Origin: Paracoccaceae bacterium
GTDB lineage: Bacteria; Pseudomonadota; Alphaproteobacteria; Rhodobacterales; Rhodobacteraceae
Reading direction: 5' to 3'
Assembly: GCA_009922885.1 (NCBI GenBank)
Contig: RFUP01000029.1
Span: forward strand, 1-12,689
DNA: 12,689 bases
Numbering within the stretch: the stretch's first letter is position 1; each line of letters starts with the position of its first letter. Shown in pieces: positions 5,189-11,724 of the stretch. The notes beneath the pieces are model-generated. The model was not told the DNA's origin. It saw nothing but the letters and a program-made list of their open reading frames with translations, and made no database searches. Both the position numbers and the translations under genes were made by a program.

Positions 5189-6787
5189 TTAGCCGATGGC
5201 GGCCGCTTTCACGTCTTCGTCGATATAGGGGATGTATTTCTCGAAGTTCTTCGAGAACATGCCCACGAGCTTTTGTGCCTGCGCATCGTAAGCTGCAGCA
5301 TCGGCCCAGGTCTTGCGCGGGTCGAGGAGCGTCTCGTCCACGCCTGCCACCGAAACCGGCACTTCGAAGCCGAAGTTCACGTCCTTGCGGAAGGTCGCGT
5401 CATTGAGCGAACCGTCGAGTGCGGCGGTCAGGAGCGCGCGGGTCGCCTTGATCGGCATCCGCTTGCCGGTGCCGAACGCGCCACCGGTCCAGCCGGTGTT
5501 CACGAGCCAGCAGGTCGCGCCGTACTTGGCGATCTTTTCCTGCAGGAGCTTGCCGTAGACTTCCGGGCGGCGCGGCATGAACGGTGCGCCGAAGCAGGTG
5601 GAGAAGGTGGGTTCCGGCTCCACAACACCGCGTTCCGTGCCCGGGGTCTTCGAGGTGAAGCCCGAGAGGAAGTGGTACATCGCCTGCGCTGGCGTCAGGC
5701 GCGAGATCGGCGGCAGAACACCGTAGGCGTCGCAGGTCAGCAGGATCACGTTCTTCGGATGGCCGCCCATCGCGGTGTCCGAGGCGTTCGAGATCGCTTC
5801 GAGCGGATAAGCGCAGCGCATGTTCTCGGTCAGCGAGGAATCCTGGAAGTCGAGAACCAGCGTTTCCTCGTCATAAACCATGTTCTCGATCACAGTGCCG
5901 AAACGCGAGGTGGTCGCGTAGATTTCGGGCTCTGCTTCTGCCGAGAGGTTGATGGTTTTGGCGTAGCAGCCGCCTTCGAAGTTGAAGGTGCCGCGGTCCG
6001 ACCAGCCGTGCTCGTCATCGCCGATGAGCGTGCGCGAGGGGTCTGCGGAAAGCGTGGTCTTGCCGGTGCCGGAAAGGCCGAAGAACACAGCCGAGTCCAC
6101 CGGGTTGCCGATGGCATGGTTGGCCGAGCAGTGCATCGGCATCACGCCTTTTTCCGGCAGGATGTAGTTCAGGAGCGTGAACACCGACTTCTTGTTCTCG
6201 CCCGCATATTCGGTGCCGCCGATGAGGATAAGCTTCTTGTCGAAGTTCATCGCGATCACGGTTTCGGTGCGGCAGTCATGGCGCTCGGGGTTCGCTTGGA
6301 ACGACGGGCAGTTGATGACGGTGTAATCCGCGATGAAGCTGTCGAGTGCGGCGCGCTCTGGGCGGCGGAGCAGGTGGCGGATGAAAAGGTTGTGCCAAGC
6401 CAGCTCGGTCACCATACGCACGTTGATCGCATAGGTCGGGTCAGCGCCGCCGATGAGATCCTGCACGAAGTATTCCTTGCCCTTCATATGCGCGAGCATA
6501 TCGGCATAGAGGTTATCGAAGCCCTGCTCCGACATGGCGCGGTTGTTGTCCCACCAGATCGTGTCGGTCACGCTCGCGGTTTTCACCACGTGCTTGTCCT
6601 TCGGCGAACGACCGGTGAACTTGCCGGTGGTCACGAGGAAGGTGCCGCCTTGGCCCAGTGTGCCTTCGCTGCGTTTCAGAGCGGCTTCGATCAGCGCCGG
6701 CTCCAGAAGGTTGTAATGGACATGGCCCAGCCCCGAGATGCCTTGGTCCTCGAGCCGGAAATTGGGGTTCACCCGTCCAGATGTCAT
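5189..6787 (-). CDS. pckA: Phosphoenolpyruvate carboxykinase (ATP)
   Basis: Converts oxaloacetate and ATP to phosphoenolpyruvate, CO2 and ADP, the committing step of gluconeogenesis from C4 acids, in the cytoplasm. The 532-residue length is standard for the ATP-dependent family. The protein shows the substrate-binding segment TGKFTGRSPKDKHVV with Arg60, the P-loop GLSGTGKTTLS (about residues 234-244), the metal-binding LIGDDEHGW, and NTGWTGGAFGTGKRMPIKATR near the C-terminus for adenine and substrate contacts. The ATG at 6787 is chosen because GAGGAG stands 8 nt upstream; an in-frame TTG at 6793 is less likely. It is divergent from chvI across a 395-nt region with phased repeats, which suggests regulated transcription. 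Next to the ChvI/ChvG-HprK module it forms a conserved alphaproteobacterial arrangement. No key motif is missing. Confidence 0.98.
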   Translation of the reverse strand: MTSGRVNPNFRLEDQGISGLGHVHYNLLEPALIEAALKRSEGTLGQGGTFLVTTGKFTGRSPKDKHVVKTASVTDTIWWDNNRAMSEQGFDNLYADMLAHMKGKEYFVQDLIGGADPTYAINVRMVTELAWHNLFIRHLLRRPERAALDSFIADYTVINCPSFQANPERHDCRTETVIAMNFDKKLILIGGTEYAGENKKSVFTLLNYILPEKGVMPMHCSANHAIGNPVDSAVFFGLSGTGKTTLSADPSRTLIGDDEHGWSDRGTFNFEGGCYAKTINLSAEAEPEIYATTSRFGTVIENMVYDEETLVLDFQDSSLTENMRCAYPLEAISNASDTAMGGHPKNVILLTCDAYGVLPPISRLTPAQAMYHFLSGFTSKTPGTERGVVEPEPTFSTCFGAPFMPRRPEVYGKLLQEKIAKYGATCWLVNTGWTGGAFGTGKRMPIKATRALLTAALDGSLNDATFRKDVNFGFEVPVSVAGVDETLLDPRKTWADAAAYDAQAQKLVGMFSKNFEKYIPYIDEDVKAAAIG

Positions 6788-6895
6788 ATGCAATGCTCCT
6801 CAAGCCGCAGCGCGGCAGTCCAATCTTGCACATCGCGAGGGCTTCATCGCCAAATCACGACGCCCGGAAGGCGCAGCACCGCGCTCCGTTGGCGG

Positions 6896-6920
6896 CCTCA
6901 TAACATGAGGTTTCCGGAAA
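6896..6920. promoter_or_regulatory. Adjacent dyads upstream of pckA
   Basis: CCTCAT-AAC-ATGAGG (6896-6910) is a perfect 6+3+6 inverted repeat, immediately followed by the perfect palindrome TTTCCGGAAA (6911-6920). They lie about 110-135 nt upstream of the pckA start. They could be operators or, in RNA, a leader hairpin. No regulator can be assigned. Confidence 0.4.
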
Positions 6921-6941
6921 ATAACAGTCGGGTTTTGCTGC

Positions 6942-6973
6942 GTTAGCGCCACCAGTGACAGGTTAGCGCAACC
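6942..6973. repeat. Two 12-bp direct repeats spaced 20 bp
   Basis: GTTAGCGCCACC (6942-6953) and GTTAGCGCAACC (6962-6973) match at 11 of 12 positions and are offset by exactly 20 bp, close to two helical turns. The second also sits in an inverted repeat GGTT-N5-AACC (6961-6973). This looks like a double operator about 155-185 nt upstream of pckA. LacI-family regulators of central carbon metabolism are known in this group, for example CceR in Rhodobacter sphaeroides, but I cannot confirm a match. Confidence 0.5.
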
Positions 6974-7107
6974 AAGGCCCAAATCCGCCGCAGGATATGC
7001 TCCCGATGTGACGTTCTTGAAACGGAATGTGAGGCAAATTAGCCATGCCTTCAGCAATTGCGCCTTAATTTGGCGCGGATCAGGCGCGCGAATCGCGTTT
7101 TTGATTG

Positions 7108-7135
7108 TTGACGGGCCTAATCGAAGGCATAGTAA
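7108..7135 (+). promoter_or_regulatory. Candidate chvI promoter
   Basis: TTGACG (7108-7113) is a good -35 hexamer. With a 16-nt spacer the -10 would be TAGTAA (7130-7135), a weak match. This leaves a leader of about 40 nt ending in the ribosome-binding site AAGGAA (7171-7176), 6 nt before the chvI ATG. Confidence 0.4.
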
Positions 7136-7182
7136 CTGGAAAAAAAGAATAGTGGCATAACGAGCAGCACAAGGAACCAACC

Positions 7183-7884
7183 ATGCCAAAAATCGCTTTG
7201 GTTGACGATGACAGGAATATTCTGACCTCCGTCGCAATGACGCTCGAAGCAGAAGGCTTCGAAGTTGAATCCTATAATGACGGCCAAACAGCACTGGATG
7301 CTTTCAACAAAAAGCTCCCCGATATGGCTGTTCTCGACATCAAGATGCCCCGGATGGACAGGATGGACCTGCTCCAGCGCCTGCGCCAGCGCACCACGAT
7401 GCCCGTGATCTTCCTCACCTCCAAGGATGACGAGATCGACGAAGCTCTGGGTCTCCGCATGGGCGCCGACGACTATGTGAAAAAGCCATTCTCGCAGCGC
7501 CTCCTTGTCGAACGCATCCGCGCGCTCCTGCGCCGTCAGGATGCCGTGGCGGGCGATGTCGTGGGTGATACCGAGGAAACCAAGGTGATCGAACGCGGCG
7601 AGTTGCGGATGGATCCGCTGCGCCATTCCGTTACCTGGAAAGGCCTTGAGGTCTCGCTCACCGTTACCGAATTCCTCCTCCTGCAAGCCCTCGCCCAGCG
7701 ACCCGGTTTCGTGAAAAGCCGCGATCAGCTGATGGACGTGGCCTATGACGATCAGGTCTATGTCGATGACCGCACCATCGACAGCCACATCAAGCGCTTG
7801 CGCAAAAAGATGCGCAGTGTCGACGACGACTTCTCGGCAATCGAAACGCTCTATGGTATCGGTTATCGGTATAACGAAGAGTAA
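7183..7884 (+). CDS. chvI: ChvI response regulator (OmpR family)
   Basis: Cytoplasmic DNA-binding response regulator of the ChvG/ChvI system, which in alphaproteobacteria responds to envelope and acid stress. The 233 residues comprise a receiver domain (1-115) and an OmpR-type winged helix (about 135-231). The receiver shows the acidic pair Asp8/Asp9, the phosphorylated Asp52 in VLDIKMPRMD, the switch Thr79 in VIFLTS, and Lys101 in YVKKPFSQRLL. The winged helix ends in the usual recognition segment VDDRTIDSHIKRLRKKMR and GIGYRY. AAGGAA precedes the start by 6 nt. The stop TAA is directly followed by the ATG of chvG, indicating translational coupling. Odd point: the loop normally reading MPRMDGM here reads MPRMDRM, with Arg60 (codon AGG) in place of the conserved Gly. 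Confidence 0.96.
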   Translation: MPKIALVDDDRNILTSVAMTLEAEGFEVESYNDGQTALDAFNKKLPDMAVLDIKMPRMDRMDLLQRLRQRTTMPVIFLTSKDDEIDEALGLRMGADDYVKKPFSQRLLVERIRALLRRQDAVAGDVVGDTEETKVIERGELRMDPLRHSVTWKGLEVSLTVTEFLLLQALAQRPGFVKSRDQLMDVAYDDQVYVDDRTIDSHIKRLRKKMRSVDDDFSAIETLYGIGYRYNEE

Positions 7885-9603
7885 ATGGCACTCGTTGACA
7901 GAATGTCTCTGCGGGACAGATCGGTACATGGCGACGGTGATGTCGTGCTGGGCGATGATTTCGTCGCCCCTGACAGCACTGTAGGCCTCGAATTGCGGGA
8001 GCGCCGCCAGCGGCGCTCCTCCTTTTCTGTGCGCCGTTCGCCACTCTCGCGGAAGATCATCACGTTCAACCTGATTGCCCTGAACATCCTCGTCGCGGGG
8101 GTGCTCTTCCTCAATTCCTCGCGCGAAAGCTACGTGCTTCAGCGCATCGACAGCATGGTAGCCGAAGCCGAACTTGTGGCCGATGTGCTCGAAGCCCAGC
8201 TTCCCAAAGGCGCACCGGTTTCTCTGGCAGCAGGCGACGGGCTTGATGTTCAAACCACGCTTGACGGCCTCGATCTTCGCTCGGGCGTCGATATTTTCGT
8301 CTTCGACACCCAGAAAACCTTGATCGGGCAGGGGGTTGGTAAAGGCATCAGCCGCGCCTCTTCGGCCGAGACATCCGAACCCCGCACCGTGATCCTCGAT
8401 TTCCTCGGCGCGATCTGGACCGGGCTTTCCAAGATCATGCCCGTCGGCACTCTGCCCACTAACATGACCTCCACCGAGGACACCGCCCGTGCACTTGTCG
8501 ACGTGGCGCTGAAAGGTGAAGCCAAGCTCGAAGCCGCTCGCCTTAACGACGGCACAACCGCCCACACAGTCGCCACCGCGATCATGCAAGGTGGCGTGCC
8601 TGTCGGCGTTGTGGCGCTCTCGTCGTCCTCGGGGGAAATCGATCAGGTCGTCCGAATGGAACGCGAGCGCGTCTTGCAGATGTTCCTCATCGCCACGCTC
8701 GTCTCCATCGGCCTCAGCCTCGTTCTGGCCTCCACCATCTCGAACCCGATTTCCGACCTCGCCGAAGCCGCCGAACTCGGCGGGCGCGATGGGTCGGGCG
8801 GCTCTTCGGGGCGCATCCGCATCCCCGATCTCACTGCCCGCCCCGATGAAATCGGCAGGCTCTCGGGGGCTTTGCGCGGCATGGTCTCGGCGCTCTATGA
8901 TCGCATTGATTCCAATGAACAATTCGCCGCTGACGTGGCGCATGAAATCAAGAACCCGCTGGCCTCTTTGCGCTCTGCCGTGGGCACGCTCCGCCTCGTC
9001 AAACGCGACGACCAGCGCGAGAAACTGCTCGACGTGATCGAGCATGACGTCCGCCGCTTGGATCGTCTCGTCTCCGATATTTCCAACGCCTCGCGCCTCG
9101 ATAGCGAGTTGGTGAAGGAAGAGCAGGAAACCTTCGATCTTCTCAAGATGCTCGGCAATCTGGGCGAATATCTCGGCAAGCAGGCCAAGGATCAGGGCAT
9201 CGATTTCATCACCGATCTGCCCAAGGATCCGATCCTTGTGAACGGCTTGGAGGCCCGCCTCGCGCAGGTCTTCGTCAATCTCATCACCAACGCGATTTCC
9301 TTCTGCGAGGATGGAGACGCGATCCGCGTCTGGGCGCGCCGCCGTGAGAACCGCGTGCTGGTGGTGGTCGAGGATACAGGCCCCGGCATCCCCGAACAGG
9401 CGCTCACCAAAGTGTTCAAACGCTTCTACTCCGAGCGCCCGGCTGGCCAATACGGCAACAATTCGGGCCTTGGCCTTTCGATCTCGAAACAGATCGTCGA
9501 GGCGCATGGCGGTGTGATCTGGGCCGAAAACATCCGCCCGACCGATGCTGATATCTCCTCTGATCCGCTGGGTGCCCGCTTCGTCGTCGGCCTGCCGATC
9601 TGA
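7885..9603 (+). CDS. chvG: ChvG sensor histidine kinase
   Basis: Inner-membrane histidine kinase partner of ChvI. A charged cytoplasmic N-terminus (1-56) is followed by a membrane helix (about 57-77), a periplasmic sensor region of about 185 residues, a second membrane helix (263-284), a HAMP linker (285-342), a HisKA dimerisation domain with the phospho-acceptor His353 in DVAHEIKNPLASL, and a HATPase domain. The N box is VFVNLITNAISF with Asn469 in the usual place, the G1 box is DTGPGIPE, and the G2 region is NSGLGLSISKQIVEAHGG. All catalytic motifs look intact. The start ATG touches the chvI stop codon; a GAAGAG lies only 3 nt upstream, so coupled translation is likely. The 572-residue length fits the family. 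It is separated from hprK by 3 nt. Confidence 0.95.
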   Translation: MALVDRMSLRDRSVHGDGDVVLGDDFVAPDSTVGLELRERRQRRSSFSVRRSPLSRKIITFNLIALNILVAGVLFLNSSRESYVLQRIDSMVAEAELVADVLEAQLPKGAPVSLAAGDGLDVQTTLDGLDLRSGVDIFVFDTQKTLIGQGVGKGISRASSAETSEPRTVILDFLGAIWTGLSKIMPVGTLPTNMTSTEDTARALVDVALKGEAKLEAARLNDGTTAHTVATAIMQGGVPVGVVALSSSSGEIDQVVRMERERVLQMFLIATLVSIGLSLVLASTISNPISDLAEAAELGGRDGSGGSSGRIRIPDLTARPDEIGRLSGALRGMVSALYDRIDSNEQFAADVAHEIKNPLASLRSAVGTLRLVKRDDQREKLLDVIEHDVRRLDRLVSDISNASRLDSELVKEEQETFDLLKMLGNLGEYLGKQAKDQGIDFITDLPKDPILVNGLEARLAQVFVNLITNAISFCEDGDAIRVWARRRENRVLVVVEDTGPGIPEQALTKVFKRFYSERPAGQYGNNSGLGLSISKQIVEAHGGVIWAENIRPTDADISSDPLGARFVVGLPI

Positions 9604-9606
9604 ACA

Positions 9607-10044
9607 ATGCTTGAAGCCGCCGAAACCGTTCACGCCACCACTGTCGCTTTCGCCGGGAAAGCCGTGCTGATCCGTGGCGCGTCGGGGTCGGGCAAATCGG
9701 CCCTCGCGCTCGAACTCATGGCGCGCGGCGCTCTCCTCGTCGCCGATGACCGCACCATTCTCACCCCGCGAAATGGCCAGTTGATCGCCTCATGCCCCGA
9801 ACCGATCAAGGGCCGGATCGAGGCGCGGTTCCTAGGCATTCTCGCCGCCGATCCAGCCCCGCCCACGCTGATCGCCCTCGCGATCGACATGGACCACACC
9901 GAAACGGAGCGTCTGCCCCCCCTCCGGACAGTGCACTACGCCGATATCCCACTCCCTTTGCTACACAAAGTCGAGAAACCCCATTTCGCGGCATCGATTT
10001 TGCAATATCTTCGGTCAGGACGGAGTGAAGAGACACATGACTGA
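9607..10044 (+). CDS. hprK: Short HPr kinase/phosphorylase (HprK)
   Basis: Serine kinase for HPr in the alphaproteobacterial short form: 145 residues comprising only the catalytic domain and lacking the N-terminal half found in Firmicutes HprK. His9 starts the conserved HATTVAF strand, the P-loop is GASGSGKS (24-31), and LVADDRT (44-50) carries the acidic pair Asp47/Asp48. The signature motif, normally of the form E-x-R-G-x-G-I, here reads EARFLGI (72-78), with Phe75 (TTC) replacing the usual first glycine. The likely target is the HPr encoded two genes beyond rapZ in the same operon. It begins 3 nt after chvG and overlaps rapZ by 8 nt through ATGACTGA, so its translation is coupled on both sides. 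Confidence 0.9.
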   Translation: MLEAAETVHATTVAFAGKAVLIRGASGSGKSALALELMARGALLVADDRTILTPRNGQLIASCPEPIKGRIEARFLGILAADPAPPTLIALAIDMDHTETERLPPLRTVHYADIPLPLLHKVEKPHFAASILQYLRSGRSEETHD

Positions 10045-10957
10045 TCCTGCTGGTAATAGTGCGAGTTTTCCACGGTTTATTCTGGTCACCGGCCCGAGTG
10101 GGGCTGGCCGTTCGACTGCGCTGAATGTGCTGGAAGACATCGGCTTCGAAGCCATCGACAACCTGCCGCTCTCGCTTTTCCCGCATCTGATCGCCGCGCC
10201 GGTTTCGGGCCGCCCCATGGCGCTGGGCTTCGATCCCCGCAATCGCGATTTCTCCGCCAATGCAATGATCGACTTGATCGACAATCTTGAAGGCCCGCCC
10301 GGCACCATGCCGGAAGTGCTCTATCTCGATTGCTCGCGCGAAGTCCTGATCCGCCGCTTCTCGGAAACCCGCCGCCGCCATCCGCTGGCCCCGGCGGAAA
10401 GCCCGGATGTCGGCATCGCGCGGGAGCTTGATCTCTTGGTCCCGATCCGCGCCCGCGCCGACATCCTGATCGACACCTCGGATATGAGCCCGCATGATCT
10501 GCGCGCCGAGATCGAGCGCCTCTTCACGCCCGACGGCCAGCGCCATCTTGCCGTCACGATCAACTCCTTCTCCTACAAGCGCGGCCTGCCGCGCGGGATG
10601 GATATGGTCTTTGACGTCCGCTTCTTGCAGAACCCCTATTGGCAACCGGAACTGCGCGCCTTGAATGGTCGCGATCCGCGTGTGGCCGAGCATGTGAAGG
10701 GCGATCCGCTCGCCCCCGAATTCCTGCACCGCATCGAGGAATTGATCCTCATGCTCCTGCCCGCCTACCGCACCGAAGGCAAAGCCCACTTCGCCATCGG
10801 CATCGGCTGTTCCGGCGGGCAACACCGTTCGGTTGCTATCTCGGAACATTTGGCCAAGGCCCTTGCGGAAGCAGGCTGGCAGGTGTCAATTAGGCACCGA
10901 GAACTTGAGCGTTACGGCACCCCCTCAGGGGCCGATTTGCATATCAATCAGAATTAG
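10037..10957 (+). CDS. rapZ: RapZ / YvcJ family nucleotide-binding adapter
   Basis: Cytoplasmic P-loop protein of the RapZ (YhbJ/YvcJ) family. In Escherichia coli RapZ delivers the small RNA GlmZ to RNase E and so controls amino-sugar synthesis; the RNA target in alphaproteobacteria is not evident here. The 306 residues start with a Walker A-like GPSGAGRS (19-26). The C-terminal domain contains SFSYKRGLPRGMDMVFDVRF (177-196), NPYW (199-202), and the conserved GCSGGQHRSV (257-266), which forms the ligand-binding part in RapZ. The ATG at 10037 is preferred over an in-frame GTG at 10025 because the conserved region starts shortly after. It overlaps hprK by 8 nt, and 12 nt separate it from the EIIA gene. 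Confidence 0.95.
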   Translation: MTDPAGNSASFPRFILVTGPSGAGRSTALNVLEDIGFEAIDNLPLSLFPHLIAAPVSGRPMALGFDPRNRDFSANAMIDLIDNLEGPPGTMPEVLYLDCSREVLIRRFSETRRRHPLAPAESPDVGIARELDLLVPIRARADILIDTSDMSPHDLRAEIERLFTPDGQRHLAVTINSFSYKRGLPRGMDMVFDVRFLQNPYWQPELRALNGRDPRVAEHVKGDPLAPEFLHRIEELILMLLPAYRTEGKAHFAIGIGCSGGQHRSVAISEHLAKALAEAGWQVSIRHRELERYGTPSGADLHINQN

Positions 10958-10969
10958 GGGCCGGGTCGG

Positions 10970-11359
10970 TTGCTGGGCATCGTCATCGTCGCGCATGGAG
11001 GTTTGGCCAAGGAATATCTGGCCGCCATTGAGCATGTCGTGGGCAAGCAGCCCGGCATTCAAGCCATTTCCATCGAAGCCGAGCATGACCGGGGCGCGAA
11101 GCAGGGCGAGATCTGTAGCGCCGCCGATGCCGTGGATCAGGGGCAGGGCGTTGTGGTTGTCACCGATATGTTCGGCGGCTCCCCTTCGAACCTCGCCATG
11201 CGTGCCTGCCTGCCCGAAGGCCGCCGCATCCTTTATGGTGCCAACCTGCCGCTTCTCATCAAACTTGCCAAAAGCCGCCACCTGCCTGTTACCGATGCCG
11301 TTCGCGCCGCGATGGATGCGGGCCGCAAATACATCGACAGCCAGACGATCACGGAATAA
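10970..11359 (+). CDS. manX: PTS EIIA component, mannose class
   Basis: A 129-residue soluble EIIA(Man)-type phosphocarrier. The phosphorylated residue is His9 in IVIVAHGGLA, and VVVVTDMFGGSPSN (61-74) is the typical mid-domain strand-loop with Asp66 near the active site. No EIIB, EIIC or EIID gene is present in the window, so this is more likely a regulatory than a transport component, receiving phosphate from HPr. The start is a rare TTG at 10970: no ATG lies in the right place, the protein aligns to the family from there, and AGGGG is 9 nt upstream. It sits 12 nt after rapZ and 6 nt before the HPr gene. Confidence 0.92.
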   Translation: MLGIVIVAHGGLAKEYLAAIEHVVGKQPGIQAISIEAEHDRGAKQGEICSAADAVDQGQGVVVVTDMFGGSPSNLAMRACLPEGRRILYGANLPLLIKLAKSRHLPVTDAVRAAMDAGRKYIDSQTITE

Positions 11360-11365
11360 CTGCCC

Positions 11366-11644
11366 ATGACCGAGACCATCAACCGCTCCCTCCGTATCAT
11401 CAACGAAAAAGGTCTCCACGCCCGCGCGTCGGCGAAGTTCGTCGAAGTTGTGGAAGGCTTCGATGCCCGCGCCGAAGTGAGCCGCGATGGGTCCTCTGCG
11501 TCGGGGGATAGCATCATGGGGCTTTTGATGTTGGCAGCGTCGAAGGGAACAACTATTGAGGTTCAAACCTCCGGACCGGATGCCGCGGCGCTTGCAAATG
11601 CCTTGGAAGCGCTGGTGGCTGACCGGTTCGGCGAGGGTATCTGA
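11366..11644 (+). CDS. ptsH: HPr phosphocarrier protein
   Basis: A 92-residue HPr-family protein. His18 in GLHARASAKF is the site phosphorylated by Enzyme I, and Ser49 in SIMGLLMLAA is the equivalent of the regulatory Ser46 phosphorylated by HprK. It is the last clear member of the chvI-chvG-hprK-rapZ-manX-ptsH operon. There is no visible Shine-Dalgarno sequence; the gene starts 6 nt after the EIIA stop and is probably translated by coupling. Enzyme I is not in the window and must be encoded elsewhere. Confidence 0.95.
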   Translation: MTETINRSLRIINEKGLHARASAKFVEVVEGFDARAEVSRDGSSASGDSIMGLLMLAASKGTTIEVQTSGPDAAALANALEALVADRFGEGI

Positions 11645-11650
11645 AAGATC

Positions 11651-11675
11651 ATCGATGGCCCCCGGAGCCGTCGAT
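11651..11675 (+). other. Hairpin after the HPr gene
   Basis: ATCGATGGC (11651-11659) pairs with GCCGTCGAT (11667-11675), with one G-T mismatch that becomes a G-U pair in RNA, around a 7-nt loop. No T-tract follows, so it may be a weak or Rho-dependent terminator, or a 3'-end stabilising structure of the operon mRNA. Confidence 0.4.
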
Positions 11676-11724
11676 AAAGCGGTGGTGAATTCGGTTGGTC
11701 GACAGTTCGCATAAGTCTGATTTG

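Larger units (their letters stand above)
6788..7182. promoter_or_regulatory. Divergent pckA / chvI control region
   Basis: A 395-nt gap containing the promoters of pckA (minus) and the chvI operon (plus). No convincing small gene was seen. From pckA outward it holds the pckA Shine-Dalgarno (complement of 6796-6801), a dyad at 6896-6910, the palindrome TTTCCGGAAA at 6911-6920, two 12-bp direct repeats at 6942-6973, GCGCC-N7-GGCGC at 7060-7076, and a chvI promoter candidate at 7108-7135. I could not place the pckA -35 and -10 boxes with confidence. Confidence 0.6.

Noticed and set aside
5273..6946. Long plus-strand open frame (557 codons) opposite pckA
   Set aside because: The minus strand encodes complete PEP carboxykinase with its P-loop and metal site. 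The opposite frame has no motif and crosses the pckA regulatory region.
6800..7294. Minus-strand open frame between pckA and chvI
   Set aside because: It runs through the regulatory gap into the start of chvI, its translation shows low-complexity Arg/Leu-rich sequence, and it lacks a Shine-Dalgarno.
7117..9633. Long minus-strand open frame (838 codons) opposite chvI and chvG
   Set aside because: ChvI and ChvG are intact on the plus strand, and the opposing frame is a compositional shadow that spans both genes.
10091..10114. Arg instead of Lys in the RapZ Walker A motif (GPSGAGRS)
   Set aside because: The GAGR form is common in RapZ-family proteins outside gammaproteobacteria as I recall, so it is probably a lineage feature and not a defect.
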